Positions 16,108 to 24,381 of a DNA stretch of 64,000 nt are shown piece by piece. The notes under the pieces are model-generated. The model did no database searches. It had not been told where the DNA came from and was given only the letters and a program-made list of their open reading frames with translations. Both the position numbers and the translations under genes were made by a program. The first letter of the stretch is position 1; each line of letters starts with the position of its first letter. Origin of the DNA: Acidisoma sp. L85 (GTDB lineage Bacteria; Pseudomonadota; Alphaproteobacteria; Acetobacterales; Acetobacteraceae); assembly GCF_009765865.1 (NCBI RefSeq), contig NZ_LMUQ01000027.1:1-64000 (forward strand), written 5' to 3'.

Positions 16108-16179
16108 CCTTGACATGATCGGCTCGTCGTTCGATAAAAGCGTGGCTATCGAGACACTGTTCGGGATCGAAGTCCGTTC

Positions 16180-16875
16180 ATGATCTTGGGTGTAGCCCGC
16201 GCCGTTGATTCCAAGCCGCTGGATCGGCGGATCCTGGCCGAGCACGCTTACGAGACGCTCAGGGGGCTCATTCTCGATCGTCACATCGCGCCAGAAAGCT
16301 GGATGGCGATCGACGTGCTTGCTCGGGACCTAGGGGTATCCCAAACGCCGATCCGGGAAGCGCTGGCGCGGCTCGAGAGCGATGGGCTGGTATCCAAACG
16401 CGAGAACGGGCGCTTCCGAACGGAGCCGCTGCTTACAAAAAGCTCTTTCAACAACCTCTACGACGTTAGACTTCAACTTGAGCCTTTTGCGGCTGGCGAG
16501 GCTGCCAAAGAAAGAACCGATGACGAACTCATCGAGCTTAAGCACGCTGAAGCTTTGATGCGGGTGGCGCCGACCGGAGAAGTCTATGCCAGATTCGCGG
16601 AGTTCACTGCCGGCAATGCCGCATTTCACGCGATCATCGCGAGGGCGGCGCGAAATCGGTTCCTTTCGGATGCCATCCATCGTTTGCACAGCCACCACAG
16701 GCTAGCGCATCTCTATTTGCACCACGGAATCGTGGACGCGACCCCGGCTCTTGCAGAGCATGCCGTGATAGTCGAGGCGATCGCCAAACGCGACCCGCAG
16801 CGGTCATCCGATTTGATGCGTGCCCATATCGAGCGCTCCCGCCACGAGCTCGAACGCCTCATCACTGGCGATTGA
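16180..16875 (+). CDS. GntR-family regulator, FadR/FCD subfamily
   Basis: 231 residues. An N-terminal winged helix (YETLRGLILDRHIAPESWMAIDVLARDLGVSQTPIREALARLESDGLV, about residues 25-75) is followed by an all-helical FCD ligand domain. The FCD metal/ligand residues appear in NAAFHAIIARAARN, EHAVIVEAI and MRAHIERSRHELE. These regulators typically sense sugar acids or organic acids. It sits 93 bases before the sugar transporter and sugar-acid enzyme genes on the same strand, so it most likely controls them and itself through the palindrome upstream. Confidence 0.9.
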   Translation: MILGVARAVDSKPLDRRILAEHAYETLRGLILDRHIAPESWMAIDVLARDLGVSQTPIREALARLESDGLVSKRENGRFRTEPLLTKSSFNNLYDVRLQLEPFAAGEAAKERTDDELIELKHAEALMRVAPTGEVYARFAEFTAGNAAFHAIIARAARNRFLSDAIHRLHSHHRLAHLYLHHGIVDATPALAEHAVIVEAIAKRDPQRSSDLMRAHIERSRHELERLITGD

Positions 16876-16967
16876 TCAAAGGAGAACCCCGCGCTCGCTA
16901 GCTCACCGAAGATGGAACGAAAACACATAGAACTCGAGGAACACGCTCGAGTCAAAAGGAGGGATGA

Positions 16968-18011
16968 ATGTCCAACGAATCAATACGGCGCTCGACGCTG
17001 CTGTCCTTGGCCTGCGCCGGCGCTTTGACATCCGCGCTTGCCGCGGTTCCCGCGAAAGCGGCTGATAAGATTTATCACATCGCCCTTAGCAATTCCTACA
17101 TTGGGAATCAGTGGCGAGTTCAGATGGTCAATCTCACCAAGGCCTATGCGAGAAAATACTACGACGGTCAGGTGACGCTGACAGTCGTCAACTCGGGAAC
17201 CGACGTTCAGGCACAGATCGCCGCGATCGATGATATGATTTCCCAGAAAGTCGATGCCATCCTGGTTGACCCCGCCTCGGAATCCGCATTGAACCCCGTG
17301 CTTGAGGAAGCAGCCAAGCAAGGTATCGTGGTGGTCGATTTCGACCATGCGGTGACGGCACCCTCCGCGTATAAAGTCGGTGTCGATTTCGTCAAATTCG
17401 GTGGAATCATGGGCCAGTGGATGGCCGATACACTGAAGGGCAAGGGCGATATCATCATGAATCGCGGCGTGCCTGGCTTCGAAGGCGATCGAGCAGAATA
17501 CCAAGGCGCGACGGATGCTTTCAAGAAGTATCCAGGCATCCATATCGTAGCGGAAGTCTACGGCAAGTGGGACGACAGTGTTTCACAAGCGGAAATCATG
17601 AAGGTTCTTCCAGCTCACCCATCGATCGACGGCATCATCAACCAGGCGGGGGATTATGGCGTTGTCCAAGCATTCCTTAACACGCACCGAACTTTCGTTC
17701 CGATGACGGGGGAAGGTTCGAACGGCTGGCGTCTCTCGATGTTGAAATACAAGGACCAGGGCCTGGAAGGCATTTCCGTTGGCGATCCGCCGACACTTGG
17801 TGCCTATGCGTTGAAGGTCGCGGTGGATGTGCTGAACAAGAATCCGCCTCCCGAAAAACTCATCAATGTCGGCATCCCGACCCTGACAACAGCGCAGCTC
17901 AAGGAAGGGGTCAATGTGTTTTCCAACCTTCCGCCCACAGTCTACGACGATATCGACATCCCTGGCTCTGGCCTCAAGCCACTCACCATCGAAGACTCGC
18001 TCGGCAAGTAA
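16968..18011 (+). CDS. Sugar-binding periplasmic protein, CUT2 family (system A)
   Basis: 347 residues with a signal peptide ending in AALAAVPAKAA. The mature protein is a ribose-binding-type (Peripla_BP_4) fold: YHIALSNSYIGNQWRVQM, SGTDVQAQIAAIDDMISQKVDAILVDPAS, DGIINQAGDYG. It delivers substrate to the permeases encoded downstream. AAGGAGGG immediately precedes the start region. The neighbouring lactonase and acid dehydratase suggest a pentose, deoxysugar or sugar acid as ligand, which is inference. Confidence 0.92.
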   Translation: MSNESIRRSTLLSLACAGALTSALAAVPAKAADKIYHIALSNSYIGNQWRVQMVNLTKAYARKYYDGQVTLTVVNSGTDVQAQIAAIDDMISQKVDAILVDPASESALNPVLEEAAKQGIVVVDFDHAVTAPSAYKVGVDFVKFGGIMGQWMADTLKGKGDIIMNRGVPGFEGDRAEYQGATDAFKKYPGIHIVAEVYGKWDDSVSQAEIMKVLPAHPSIDGIINQAGDYGVVQAFLNTHRTFVPMTGEGSNGWRLSMLKYKDQGLEGISVGDPPTLGAYALKVAVDVLNKNPPPEKLINVGIPTLTTAQLKEGVNVFSNLPPTVYDDIDIPGSGLKPLTIEDSLGK

Positions 18012-18020
18012 AACTCGGGA

Positions 18021-18037
18021 GCGGGGCCGCGCCCCGC
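18021..18037 (+). promoter_or_regulatory. G+C hairpin between binding-protein and ATPase genes
   Basis: GCGGGGC-CGC-GCCCCGC: a 7-bp G+C stem with a 3-base loop, 10 bases after the binding-protein stop. Such hairpins commonly protect the binding-protein mRNA or reduce read-through, so that the binding protein is made in excess over the membrane parts. Confidence 0.5.
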
Positions 18038-18057
18038 ACTGAGCTGAGGCCGTCATC

Positions 18058-19560
18058 ATGCTAGTGCTGCAATCCATCGAAAAGAGCTTCGGAGCGACCA
18101 GGGCGGTGCGCGACGTGACGCTCGACGCTACCTCCGGCGCCGTTTTGGGCCTGGTCGGGGAAAATGGCGCTGGCAAGTCGAGCCTGATGAAGATCGCGGG
18201 CGGGATCATCCGCCCGGACCAGGGCGTGGTTCGCCTTGAAGGAGCGTCGGTTACAGGGCTGAGCCCGCGGTCTGCCCTGGCCCGTGGCATTGTCAGCGTA
18301 TTCCAGGAACTCACACTGATCAGAAGCCTCACCGTTGGGGAGAACCTTAGCCTTCTCAAGCCACCCATCCGTTCCTGGGGCAGCATCGACAAAGCGCGTC
18401 GCCTGCGCGAAGGCCAGGAGACGCTCGATCGCTTCGATGTACCGGTTCGCGCGTCGTCGATAGTGGGCGAACTTACGCTCGGTCAGCAACAAATGGTCGA
18501 AATCATCCGCGCCGTCACGCGCAGGCCAAAGGTATTGTTATTGGACGAGGCCACGGCCGCACTCGGCGCCCCGGAAGTAAAGTGGCTCGCCGGCATCGTA
18601 GCCGCAGAGCGGGAGCGCGGCACGATCATTCTGTTTATCTCACATCGCTGGGAGGAGATTGAATCATTTTGCCAGAGAGTCGCGATCATGCGGAACGGTG
18701 AGCTAGTCGCTCATTCCGCCGTCGAGGATGTCTCACACGATCGAGCAGTCGAATTAATGACAGGCCGCCCTCTGGGAATAGCCTTTCCCCGCAAGCGTCC
18801 GGCATCAGGCGGAACGGATTTGCTGCAAGCCGAAGGACTTGAAAGTGACGTTCTGCATGGCGTCGGGCTACAGCTGGCGCCCGGCGAAATCCTGGGCGTC
18901 GGCGGCCTCGTCGGCCAGGGTCAGGACGCGCTGCTGAAGAGCCTCTTCGGTGACCATCCATTGATAAGCGGCACGATCACCGTAGCGGGCAAGAGATGTG
19001 ATCTGCGAAAACCATCGGACGCCATCCGCCGCCGCATCGCCTACGTACCGCAGGAGCGCAAGGTGGAGGGCCTGCTGTTGCACAAGAGCATTGCCGTCAA
19101 CCTCTCGCTCGCGATCCTGCGCCGCTTGTCGAGTTGGATGGGGCTCATTGATCACAAGCGCGAACAGCAAATCCTTTCCCAGTCGATCGATAGACTGAAG
19201 ATCAGAGCGGCTTCCGGCGCCGAGCCCGTTGGCGCGCTGAGCGGTGGCAATCAACAAAAGGTCCTGCTGCAGAAATGGCTGCTGACCAAACCAACGGTAT
19301 TGTTGCTGAACGACGTCACGCGCGGGGTCGATATCGGCACGAAAACCCAGATTTATGACATCGTCGTCGATCTCGCCGCGTCTGGCGTCGGCGTCTTGCT
19401 CTATTCTACCGACGCACATGAGCTCGTCGAGCTGGGGCATCGTGTCTTGGTGATGATTGATGGCCGCATCAATGCAGAGCTCTCTGGATACGGCCTTACC
19501 GCCGAAGCCATCGTACGGGCCTCGATTGGGCAGGAGGTCCGCGATGGGGCCGCGGCCTAG
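18058..19560 (+). CDS. Sugar ABC transporter ATPase, RbsA-like (system A)
   Basis: 500 residues with two ATPase halves. Half 1: Walker A GENGAGKS, signature LTLGQQQ, Walker B LLLDEATAAL. Half 2: degenerate Walker A GLVGQGQDAL, signature LSGGNQQ, and an altered Walker B, LLLNDVTRGVD, in which the usual Asp-Glu pair reads Asn-Asp. Half 2 is often a weak or inactive site in this family, and the same trend appears in the other two RbsA-like proteins here. GAGG lies about 9 bases before the ATG. Its end overlaps the first permease gene by 17 bases. Confidence 0.93.
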   Translation: MLVLQSIEKSFGATRAVRDVTLDATSGAVLGLVGENGAGKSSLMKIAGGIIRPDQGVVRLEGASVTGLSPRSALARGIVSVFQELTLIRSLTVGENLSLLKPPIRSWGSIDKARRLREGQETLDRFDVPVRASSIVGELTLGQQQMVEIIRAVTRRPKVLLLDEATAALGAPEVKWLAGIVAAERERGTIILFISHRWEEIESFCQRVAIMRNGELVAHSAVEDVSHDRAVELMTGRPLGIAFPRKRPASGGTDLLQAEGLESDVLHGVGLQLAPGEILGVGGLVGQGQDALLKSLFGDHPLISGTITVAGKRCDLRKPSDAIRRRIAYVPQERKVEGLLLHKSIAVNLSLAILRRLSSWMGLIDHKREQQILSQSIDRLKIRAASGAEPVGALSGGNQQKVLLQKWLLTKPTVLLLNDVTRGVDIGTKTQIYDIVVDLAASGVGVLLYSTDAHELVELGHRVLVMIDGRINAELSGYGLTAEAIVRASIGQEVRDGAAA

Positions 19561-20503
19561 TGGCGCGGCCCGGCAGGGTGCATTCGGCGCAACCGTGACG
19601 TTCATTGTGCTCTTTGTCGTGGACTTCTTGCTGAAGGGTGGGCATTTCAGCGCGTTCGACCTGAAGACGCTTTGCATGAACGCATTGCCTTTGGTTCTTG
19701 TTGCCCTCGGCCAATTCTTTGTCGTGCTGACCAACGGAATCGATTTGTCGCTCGGGCCAATGATGAGCGTGTCCGGCGCGATCGCGGCTCTCACCTTTTC
19801 GACAAGTCCCATCGGCGCGGTGCTCCTTGCGATGGTCGCGGCGGCCGGCGGAGGTTTGGCAAACGCAATCCTCGTCGTGAGGCTACGACTGCCCCCAATT
19901 CTGGCGACGCTCGCGACCATGTCGATTTTCCAGGGCGTCGCACTTGTGATCCTGCCGAGTCCCGGGGGCACCGTGCCCGCCGGCCTCACGGCCTTTCTGA
20001 CGAATGGCGGCCCGGCACTCCTCCCAGTGCCTTTGGTCCTGCTTGTCTGCGCCGCACTGGCGACTGGCTGGACGATGACGACCCGCTTCGGAATTTGGCT
20101 TCGCGCAGTGGGCGGGGACGAGGGCGCGGCCAGATCCAGCGGTGTCGCGGTCTCGGCCGTCAAGTTCGGGGCCTATGTGCTTGCGGCCCTGTTGGCTGGG
20201 TTGGGTGGCCTCTACCTGGCCATCGCGACCGCGAACGGGTCGCCTACGATCGGCGACAGCTTTATCCTCTTGTCGATTGCGGCCGTCGTGCTGGGCAGAG
20301 TCGCGATCGTCGGTGGGCGCGGTTCGCCGCTCGGCGTCGTCATGGGAGCCCTGACGTTAACCATCATTGGAAGCTTGCTGTACTTCGCGAACCTATCCTC
20401 ATTCTACCAGAGCTTGATCAACGGCCTGATTCTCGTCGGCGTCGTCGGCTTCGACATGATCCGGAAAAGATTCCTTCTTGCCGTGCGTGGAGGGCGACAA
20501 TGA
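19544..20503 (+). CDS. Sugar ABC permease 1, RbsC-like (system A)
   Basis: 319 residues with 8-10 membrane helices of the BPD_transp_2 family. Family motifs: LVALGQFFVVLTNGIDLSLGPMMS and GGRGSPLGVVMGALTL. I chose ATG 19544 because GGAGG lies 7 bases upstream; the frame opens further upstream inside the ATPase gene but without support. It overlaps the ATPase gene by 17 bases and the next permease gene by 4, showing tight coupling. It would pair with permease 2 as a heterodimer. Confidence 0.92.
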   Translation: MGPRPSGAARQGAFGATVTFIVLFVVDFLLKGGHFSAFDLKTLCMNALPLVLVALGQFFVVLTNGIDLSLGPMMSVSGAIAALTFSTSPIGAVLLAMVAAAGGGLANAILVVRLRLPPILATLATMSIFQGVALVILPSPGGTVPAGLTAFLTNGGPALLPVPLVLLVCAALATGWTMTTRFGIWLRAVGGDEGAARSSGVAVSAVKFGAYVLAALLAGLGGLYLAIATANGSPTIGDSFILLSIAAVVLGRVAIVGGRGSPLGVVMGALTLTIIGSLLYFANLSSFYQSLINGLILVGVVGFDMIRKRFLLAVRGGRQ

Positions 20504-21468
20504 CGAACACGCGACGCATGCGGAATAGCTTTGCCCGGCCTGTCGTCCTCGCGCCACTGACGATCACCGGATGCACTGTCCTTCTGTTCCTCGTAGGCAG
20601 CATCCTGGCCCGCGGCTTCATGGCGCCGTCGAATGTGCTGATGTTGCTGGCCCTCTCCGCTGACCTCGGCATCGCGGCGATCGGTGAGACGGTCGTTATA
20701 TTGACGGGAGGGATCGACCTCTCCATCGCCTGGAACGTCACGGCTGCGAGCATCATTTTCACCGGCATCACGCAAGGCAATGAGGGGCACCTCTGGATTG
20801 GGGTCGCGGCAGGTCTCGGTGTCGGCGCTCTCGCTGGTTTGGCTAACGGCTTAGGTATCGCCAAGCTGAACATTTCACCGATCGTGATGACGCTCGGCAT
20901 GAACAACATCATGCAGGGACTAACCCTGATCTATTCGCAGGGAACGCCCTCCGGCTCGGCGCCAGCGAGCATCAAGGAAATCGCGACCGGTTGGCTCGGT
21001 CCGATTCCTATCATCGTACTCGTCTGGATCGGACTCGCAATCGTCGTCAGCGCTTGCCTTCACGCTACTCGCGGCGGCCGCTATCTCTACAGCGTCGGCG
21101 AAAGTCCCATGGTCAGCCGCCTCACCGGCATCGATAATGATTTCGTCCTGATCGCGGCTTACACGGTTAGCGGTTTCTGCGCGGGCCTGACCGGGATTTT
21201 GTTCACAGGCTTCTCGTCGATGAGCTTTCTTGGCATGGGCGATCAATTCGTCCTGCCGGCAATCGCCGCTGTCGTGTTGGGCGGGGCTTCGATCTACGGA
21301 GGGCGGGGTAGCTATGCCGGCACATTCGTCGGCGCCTTCTTCCTGACGGTTCTTACGACAGTCCTGGCGATCGTCAATATCTCGATCGGTTTTCGCAACA
21401 TCATCTACGGGCTCGTGATCATAGCTGCTGTCCTGCTCTATCGCGCCTACACGCGTGAACGCGAGTAA
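20500..21468 (+). CDS. Sugar ABC permease 2, RbsC-like (system A)
   Basis: 322 residues, BPD_transp_2 family: IAAIGETVVILTGGIDLSIAWNV, LNISPIVMTLGMNNIMQG, LPAIAAVVLGGASIYGGRGSY. The frame is open far upstream, but the part before 20500 is only the shadow of permease 1; the start ATGA overlaps the previous stop and has GGAGG in front. It differs considerably in sequence from permease 1, as expected for a heterodimer. Confidence 0.92.
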   Translation: MTNTRRMRNSFARPVVLAPLTITGCTVLLFLVGSILARGFMAPSNVLMLLALSADLGIAAIGETVVILTGGIDLSIAWNVTAASIIFTGITQGNEGHLWIGVAAGLGVGALAGLANGLGIAKLNISPIVMTLGMNNIMQGLTLIYSQGTPSGSAPASIKEIATGWLGPIPIIVLVWIGLAIVVSACLHATRGGRYLYSVGESPMVSRLTGIDNDFVLIAAYTVSGFCAGLTGILFTGFSSMSFLGMGDQFVLPAIAAVVLGGASIYGGRGSYAGTFVGAFFLTVLTTVLAIVNISIGFRNIIYGLVIIAAVLLYRAYTRERE

Positions 21469-21508
21469 ATCATGGTCGCTGCGGGCCACCCTGTTCGAGG
21501 AGGATCTC

Positions 21509-22408
21509 ATGGACGACTTGCCAATTATAGACGCCCATCATCATCTCTGGGATCTTGACCGCTTCCCCTACCCCTGGCTGACCACAAGGCCTTTGCCTCC
21601 AAGTGTCGCGGGAAATGTGGAACCGATTGCGCGATCATATCTGCTGAAGGACTACCTGGCAGACGCGTCAGGCCAAAACCTGATCAAATCCGTTCATGTC
21701 GATGGCGGGTTTGATCCGACACGGCCGGTCGAGGAGACGAGGTGGTTGCAATCGATCGCAAATCAGAATGGATTTCCCCACGGAATCGTGGCAAGAGCGG
21801 AGCTGCATGCACCAAACGTTGCGGAGGTTCTGGAAGGACATTGCGCGTTTGCCAACCTGCGAGGCATCCGGCATATCGTGAACTGGCATTCGGACCCGGA
21901 AAAGACATTTGTGGCACGTCCGGACCTTTTGACCGATGCAGCGTGGCTACGAGGTTTCGGCTTGCTCAAGCGCCATGGTTTGTCTTTCGATCTGCAAATC
22001 TACCCGCCTCAGATGATGGACGCCGCCACTCTCGCGCACAACCATCCTGATACGTCGATCATCTTGAACCATACCGGGATGCCGGTTGATCGCGATTCAG
22101 CAGGCCTCACCCAATGGCGGGAAGGCATGCGCCGGCTCGCCGGAGAATCAAACGTTTCGGTTAAGATTTCTGGTCTTGGGATGACCGACTGGCAATGGAA
22201 TGAGGCGTCTATTCGCGCTTTTGTCCTAGAGACGATAGACATCTTCGGCGTCAGCCGATGCATGTTTGCCAGCAACTTCCCAGTCGACAAACTCTACAGC
22301 AGCTTCGATCATCTCTATGGATCGTTCAGAAGAATCGTGAGCGATTTTCCGGAGGATGAGAGGCGGAAGCTGTTCGCTGAAAATGCTGCTGCAATCTATC
22401 GCCTATGA
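21509..22408 (+). CDS. Amidohydrolase-2 family sugar lactonase (COG3618-like)
   Basis: 299-residue metal-dependent TIM-barrel hydrolase. IIDAHHHLWDLDRFPYPWL at the N-terminus carries the HxH metal motif; later come ILNHTGMPVDR (His) and MFASNFPVDK (Asp). The family contains L-fuconolactonase, L-rhamnonolactonase and related lactone hydrolases. With a sugar importer before it and an acid-sugar dehydratase after it, opening of a sugar lactone to its acid is the likely step. GAGGAGG is 5 bases before the chosen ATG. The actual sugar is unknown. Confidence 0.85.
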   Translation: MDDLPIIDAHHHLWDLDRFPYPWLTTRPLPPSVAGNVEPIARSYLLKDYLADASGQNLIKSVHVDGGFDPTRPVEETRWLQSIANQNGFPHGIVARAELHAPNVAEVLEGHCAFANLRGIRHIVNWHSDPEKTFVARPDLLTDAAWLRGFGLLKRHGLSFDLQIYPPQMMDAATLAHNHPDTSIILNHTGMPVDRDSAGLTQWREGMRRLAGESNVSVKISGLGMTDWQWNEASIRAFVLETIDIFGVSRCMFASNFPVDKLYSSFDHLYGSFRRIVSDFPEDERRKLFAENAAAIYRL

Positions 22409-22442
22409 GTCGCCGCCCAGGTTAATTTGGAGATAAATTTAG

Positions 22443-23624
22443 ATGAGCGTCATTTCCCAGGTTAGCGTCCTTCCTTTTGAATTCACCGTGCAGGGGCTCA
22501 GCCTCGGACAGCACCGTGCCATGGGGGTTAGCAATCTACGTCACGCGCCTGGGGGCACCCTGACCGTTAGTCGCTATGCCATACGCATCAGGACGGATGA
22601 TGGCTGCCAGGGCGAATATGTCACTCATTGGGTCGGGACGCCGGCCGCCCTTGCCCAGACCATCATGCTGGCGCCACATCTGCTGGGGAGAAACCCGGAA
22701 CACCGTGAGGAAATCTACGACGATCTCAAGCGGGAACTGCGCGCCTATGATCATATGGGCCACGGTCCACTCGACATCGCGCTCTGGGATCTGGTCGGCA
22801 AGAAATACGGCATCTCAGTTGCCACGATGCTCGGCGCGTATCGCTCAAAACTGCCGACTTATGCCAGTACGCACCATGGGCAGGAGGATGGCGGCGGCCT
22901 CGATTCGATTGAGGCCTTCGCCGACTACGCCCGCGCCTGCAAGGAACAGGGCTTCGCCGGCTTCAAGATCCACGGATGGCACGACGGAGATCGCCGGCGG
23001 GAGGCTGCGAATGTGCTTGGCGCTCGGGCCGCTGTCGGGGATGACTACCCGCTGATGCTCGATCCCGCCTGCGAACTTCGCACCTATGCGGACGCGCTCT
23101 ATGTCGGGCGGGCCTGCGACGAGGCGAGCTTCTTTTGGTATGAGGATCCGTATCGGGACGCATCCGTTTCGGCTCACGGGCAGCGCATGCTGCGGGAGAA
23201 GCTCAAGACGCCGCTGCTCGTCACTGAACATATCCGTGGCCTTGAGCAAAAGGCGAATTTCGTCCTGGCCGGCGGATGCGACATGATCCACGCGGATCCC
23301 GAATACGATATGGGCATCACCGGAGCGATGAAGATCGCCCATTTTGGTGAGGCGGTCGGTATCGACGTGCAAGTCCATGCCTGCGGGCCGGCCCATCGTG
23401 CCTGCGTCGCCGCAATGCGGAACACTCACTACTACGAGCTGGCGCTGGTCGGACCCGGCATGCCCAACGTCGTGCCCCCGGTCTATACCTGCGGCTACTC
23501 GGACCAGCCTGAATCCATCGGCTCCGATGGATGCGTCCCGGTCCCAACCGGCCCAGGCCTAGGCGTGAGTTATGATTGGGAGTTCATTATGCGGAATAAA
23601 TTAGTGGAGCACGCGTTCTCCTGA
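22443..23624 (+). CDS. Enolase-superfamily sugar-acid dehydratase (mandelate racemase group)
   Basis: 393 residues with capping domain and barrel. Catalytic features: KIH at 175-177 (base Lys and following His), metal ligands Asp207 (LMLDPA), Glu234 (WYEDPY) and Glu262 (VTEHIRG), then Asp285 (HADPEYD) and catalytic His312 (VHACGPAH). The fold removes a proton next to a carboxylate and usually dehydrates an aldonate to a 2-keto-3-deoxy acid. It follows the lactonase by 34 bases (GGAG in the gap) and would take its product. No aldolase or kinase follows, so later steps lie elsewhere. Confidence 0.88.
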   Translation: MSVISQVSVLPFEFTVQGLSLGQHRAMGVSNLRHAPGGTLTVSRYAIRIRTDDGCQGEYVTHWVGTPAALAQTIMLAPHLLGRNPEHREEIYDDLKRELRAYDHMGHGPLDIALWDLVGKKYGISVATMLGAYRSKLPTYASTHHGQEDGGGLDSIEAFADYARACKEQGFAGFKIHGWHDGDRRREAANVLGARAAVGDDYPLMLDPACELRTYADALYVGRACDEASFFWYEDPYRDASVSAHGQRMLREKLKTPLLVTEHIRGLEQKANFVLAGGCDMIHADPEYDMGITGAMKIAHFGEAVGIDVQVHACGPAHRACVAAMRNTHYYELALVGPGMPNVVPPVYTCGYSDQPESIGSDGCVPVPTGPGLGVSYDWEFIMRNKLVEHAFS

Positions 23625-24364
23625 GGTTTAGTTCCGACGGACCACGGATCTAGCCAATCGGCCGGTTGGTGGCGGAGCGACGACACCGGGTCCCTCGCCT
23701 TCCGCGATCGAGCGCTCTCTCATGGCGCCACTGGTCGCTAGGGCAGCTTGCGCGGGAGATTCACGTCAACCCGTCGGAACTGCCCGCCACCTTTGACAAC
23801 AACACCCGCCGGCGACGGAGACCTATAGCGCCCCTGACCGCTCTTGATCCGGGCGCATCCGATTGAGATCGAGCAAGAGTGGTTGCGCGCCAAGCGGCAC
23901 CGCTCGCCCGCGACAGTTGCCACTCTAGCCGAGCGTATCGGGCTCACGCGGGCAGCGCTCGATGGCACCCTGCTACGCCGTCCGATTCCGGAAGCGGTTC
24001 GCGAGCTGGTCGATGCTTGGTTGGCCGCGAGGTAGCCGTCCGTAACCCGACCAATCTCCAAAGAAGGTCAGGTGGGGCCGACAATACGCCGTTGCGTGCA
24101 ACAAAAAACACCCCGACGGGGTTTGTCATTTTTTGCTTTTCTGAAATGGTATTGGCGCCTAGCCTCGTCTAGGCAGATGTTGGCTATGGACAATGACGAC
24201 TGCGGGGAGCCTCAGTAGCGCAAAACGCTATTATCCATGGGATTGCAGCCGATAACGTCCCACCGCTGAGCTTTTGGATTAAGCCTGTGGCAAATTCTGA
24301 AAAACGATCGGCCTATGTAGCAGTCTGGCTTCACAAGCGGAATCACAAGAAGGATAGAATAAAA
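23625..24364. other. Gene-poor gap; one weak small ORF
   Basis: About 740 bases with no convincing gene. A TTG-started 63-codon frame at 23844-24035 (+) has a helical, HTH-like tail (ATVATLAERIGLTRAALDG) but no good ribosome site; it could be a remnant of a regulator. The terminator-like hairpin at 24110 lies here. Confidence 0.4.
24110..24135 (+). terminator. Rho-independent terminator candidate
   Basis: ACCCC-GAC-GGGGT hairpin preceded by an A-run and followed by TTTGTCATTTTTT. It is about 490 bases after the system A operon, upstream of the sulfatase gene. Confidence 0.5.
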
Positions 24365-24381
24365 ATGCGCACTAAACACTC

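Noticed and set aside
19672-20499. 276-codon extension before permease 2 of system A
   Set aside because: It is the out-of-frame shadow of permease 1; the ATGA-coupled start at 20500 is well supported.
23844-24035. Small HTH-like ORF as a regulator gene
   Set aside because: TTG start, no ribosome site and only weak HTH likeness; kept as a note in the gap entry.
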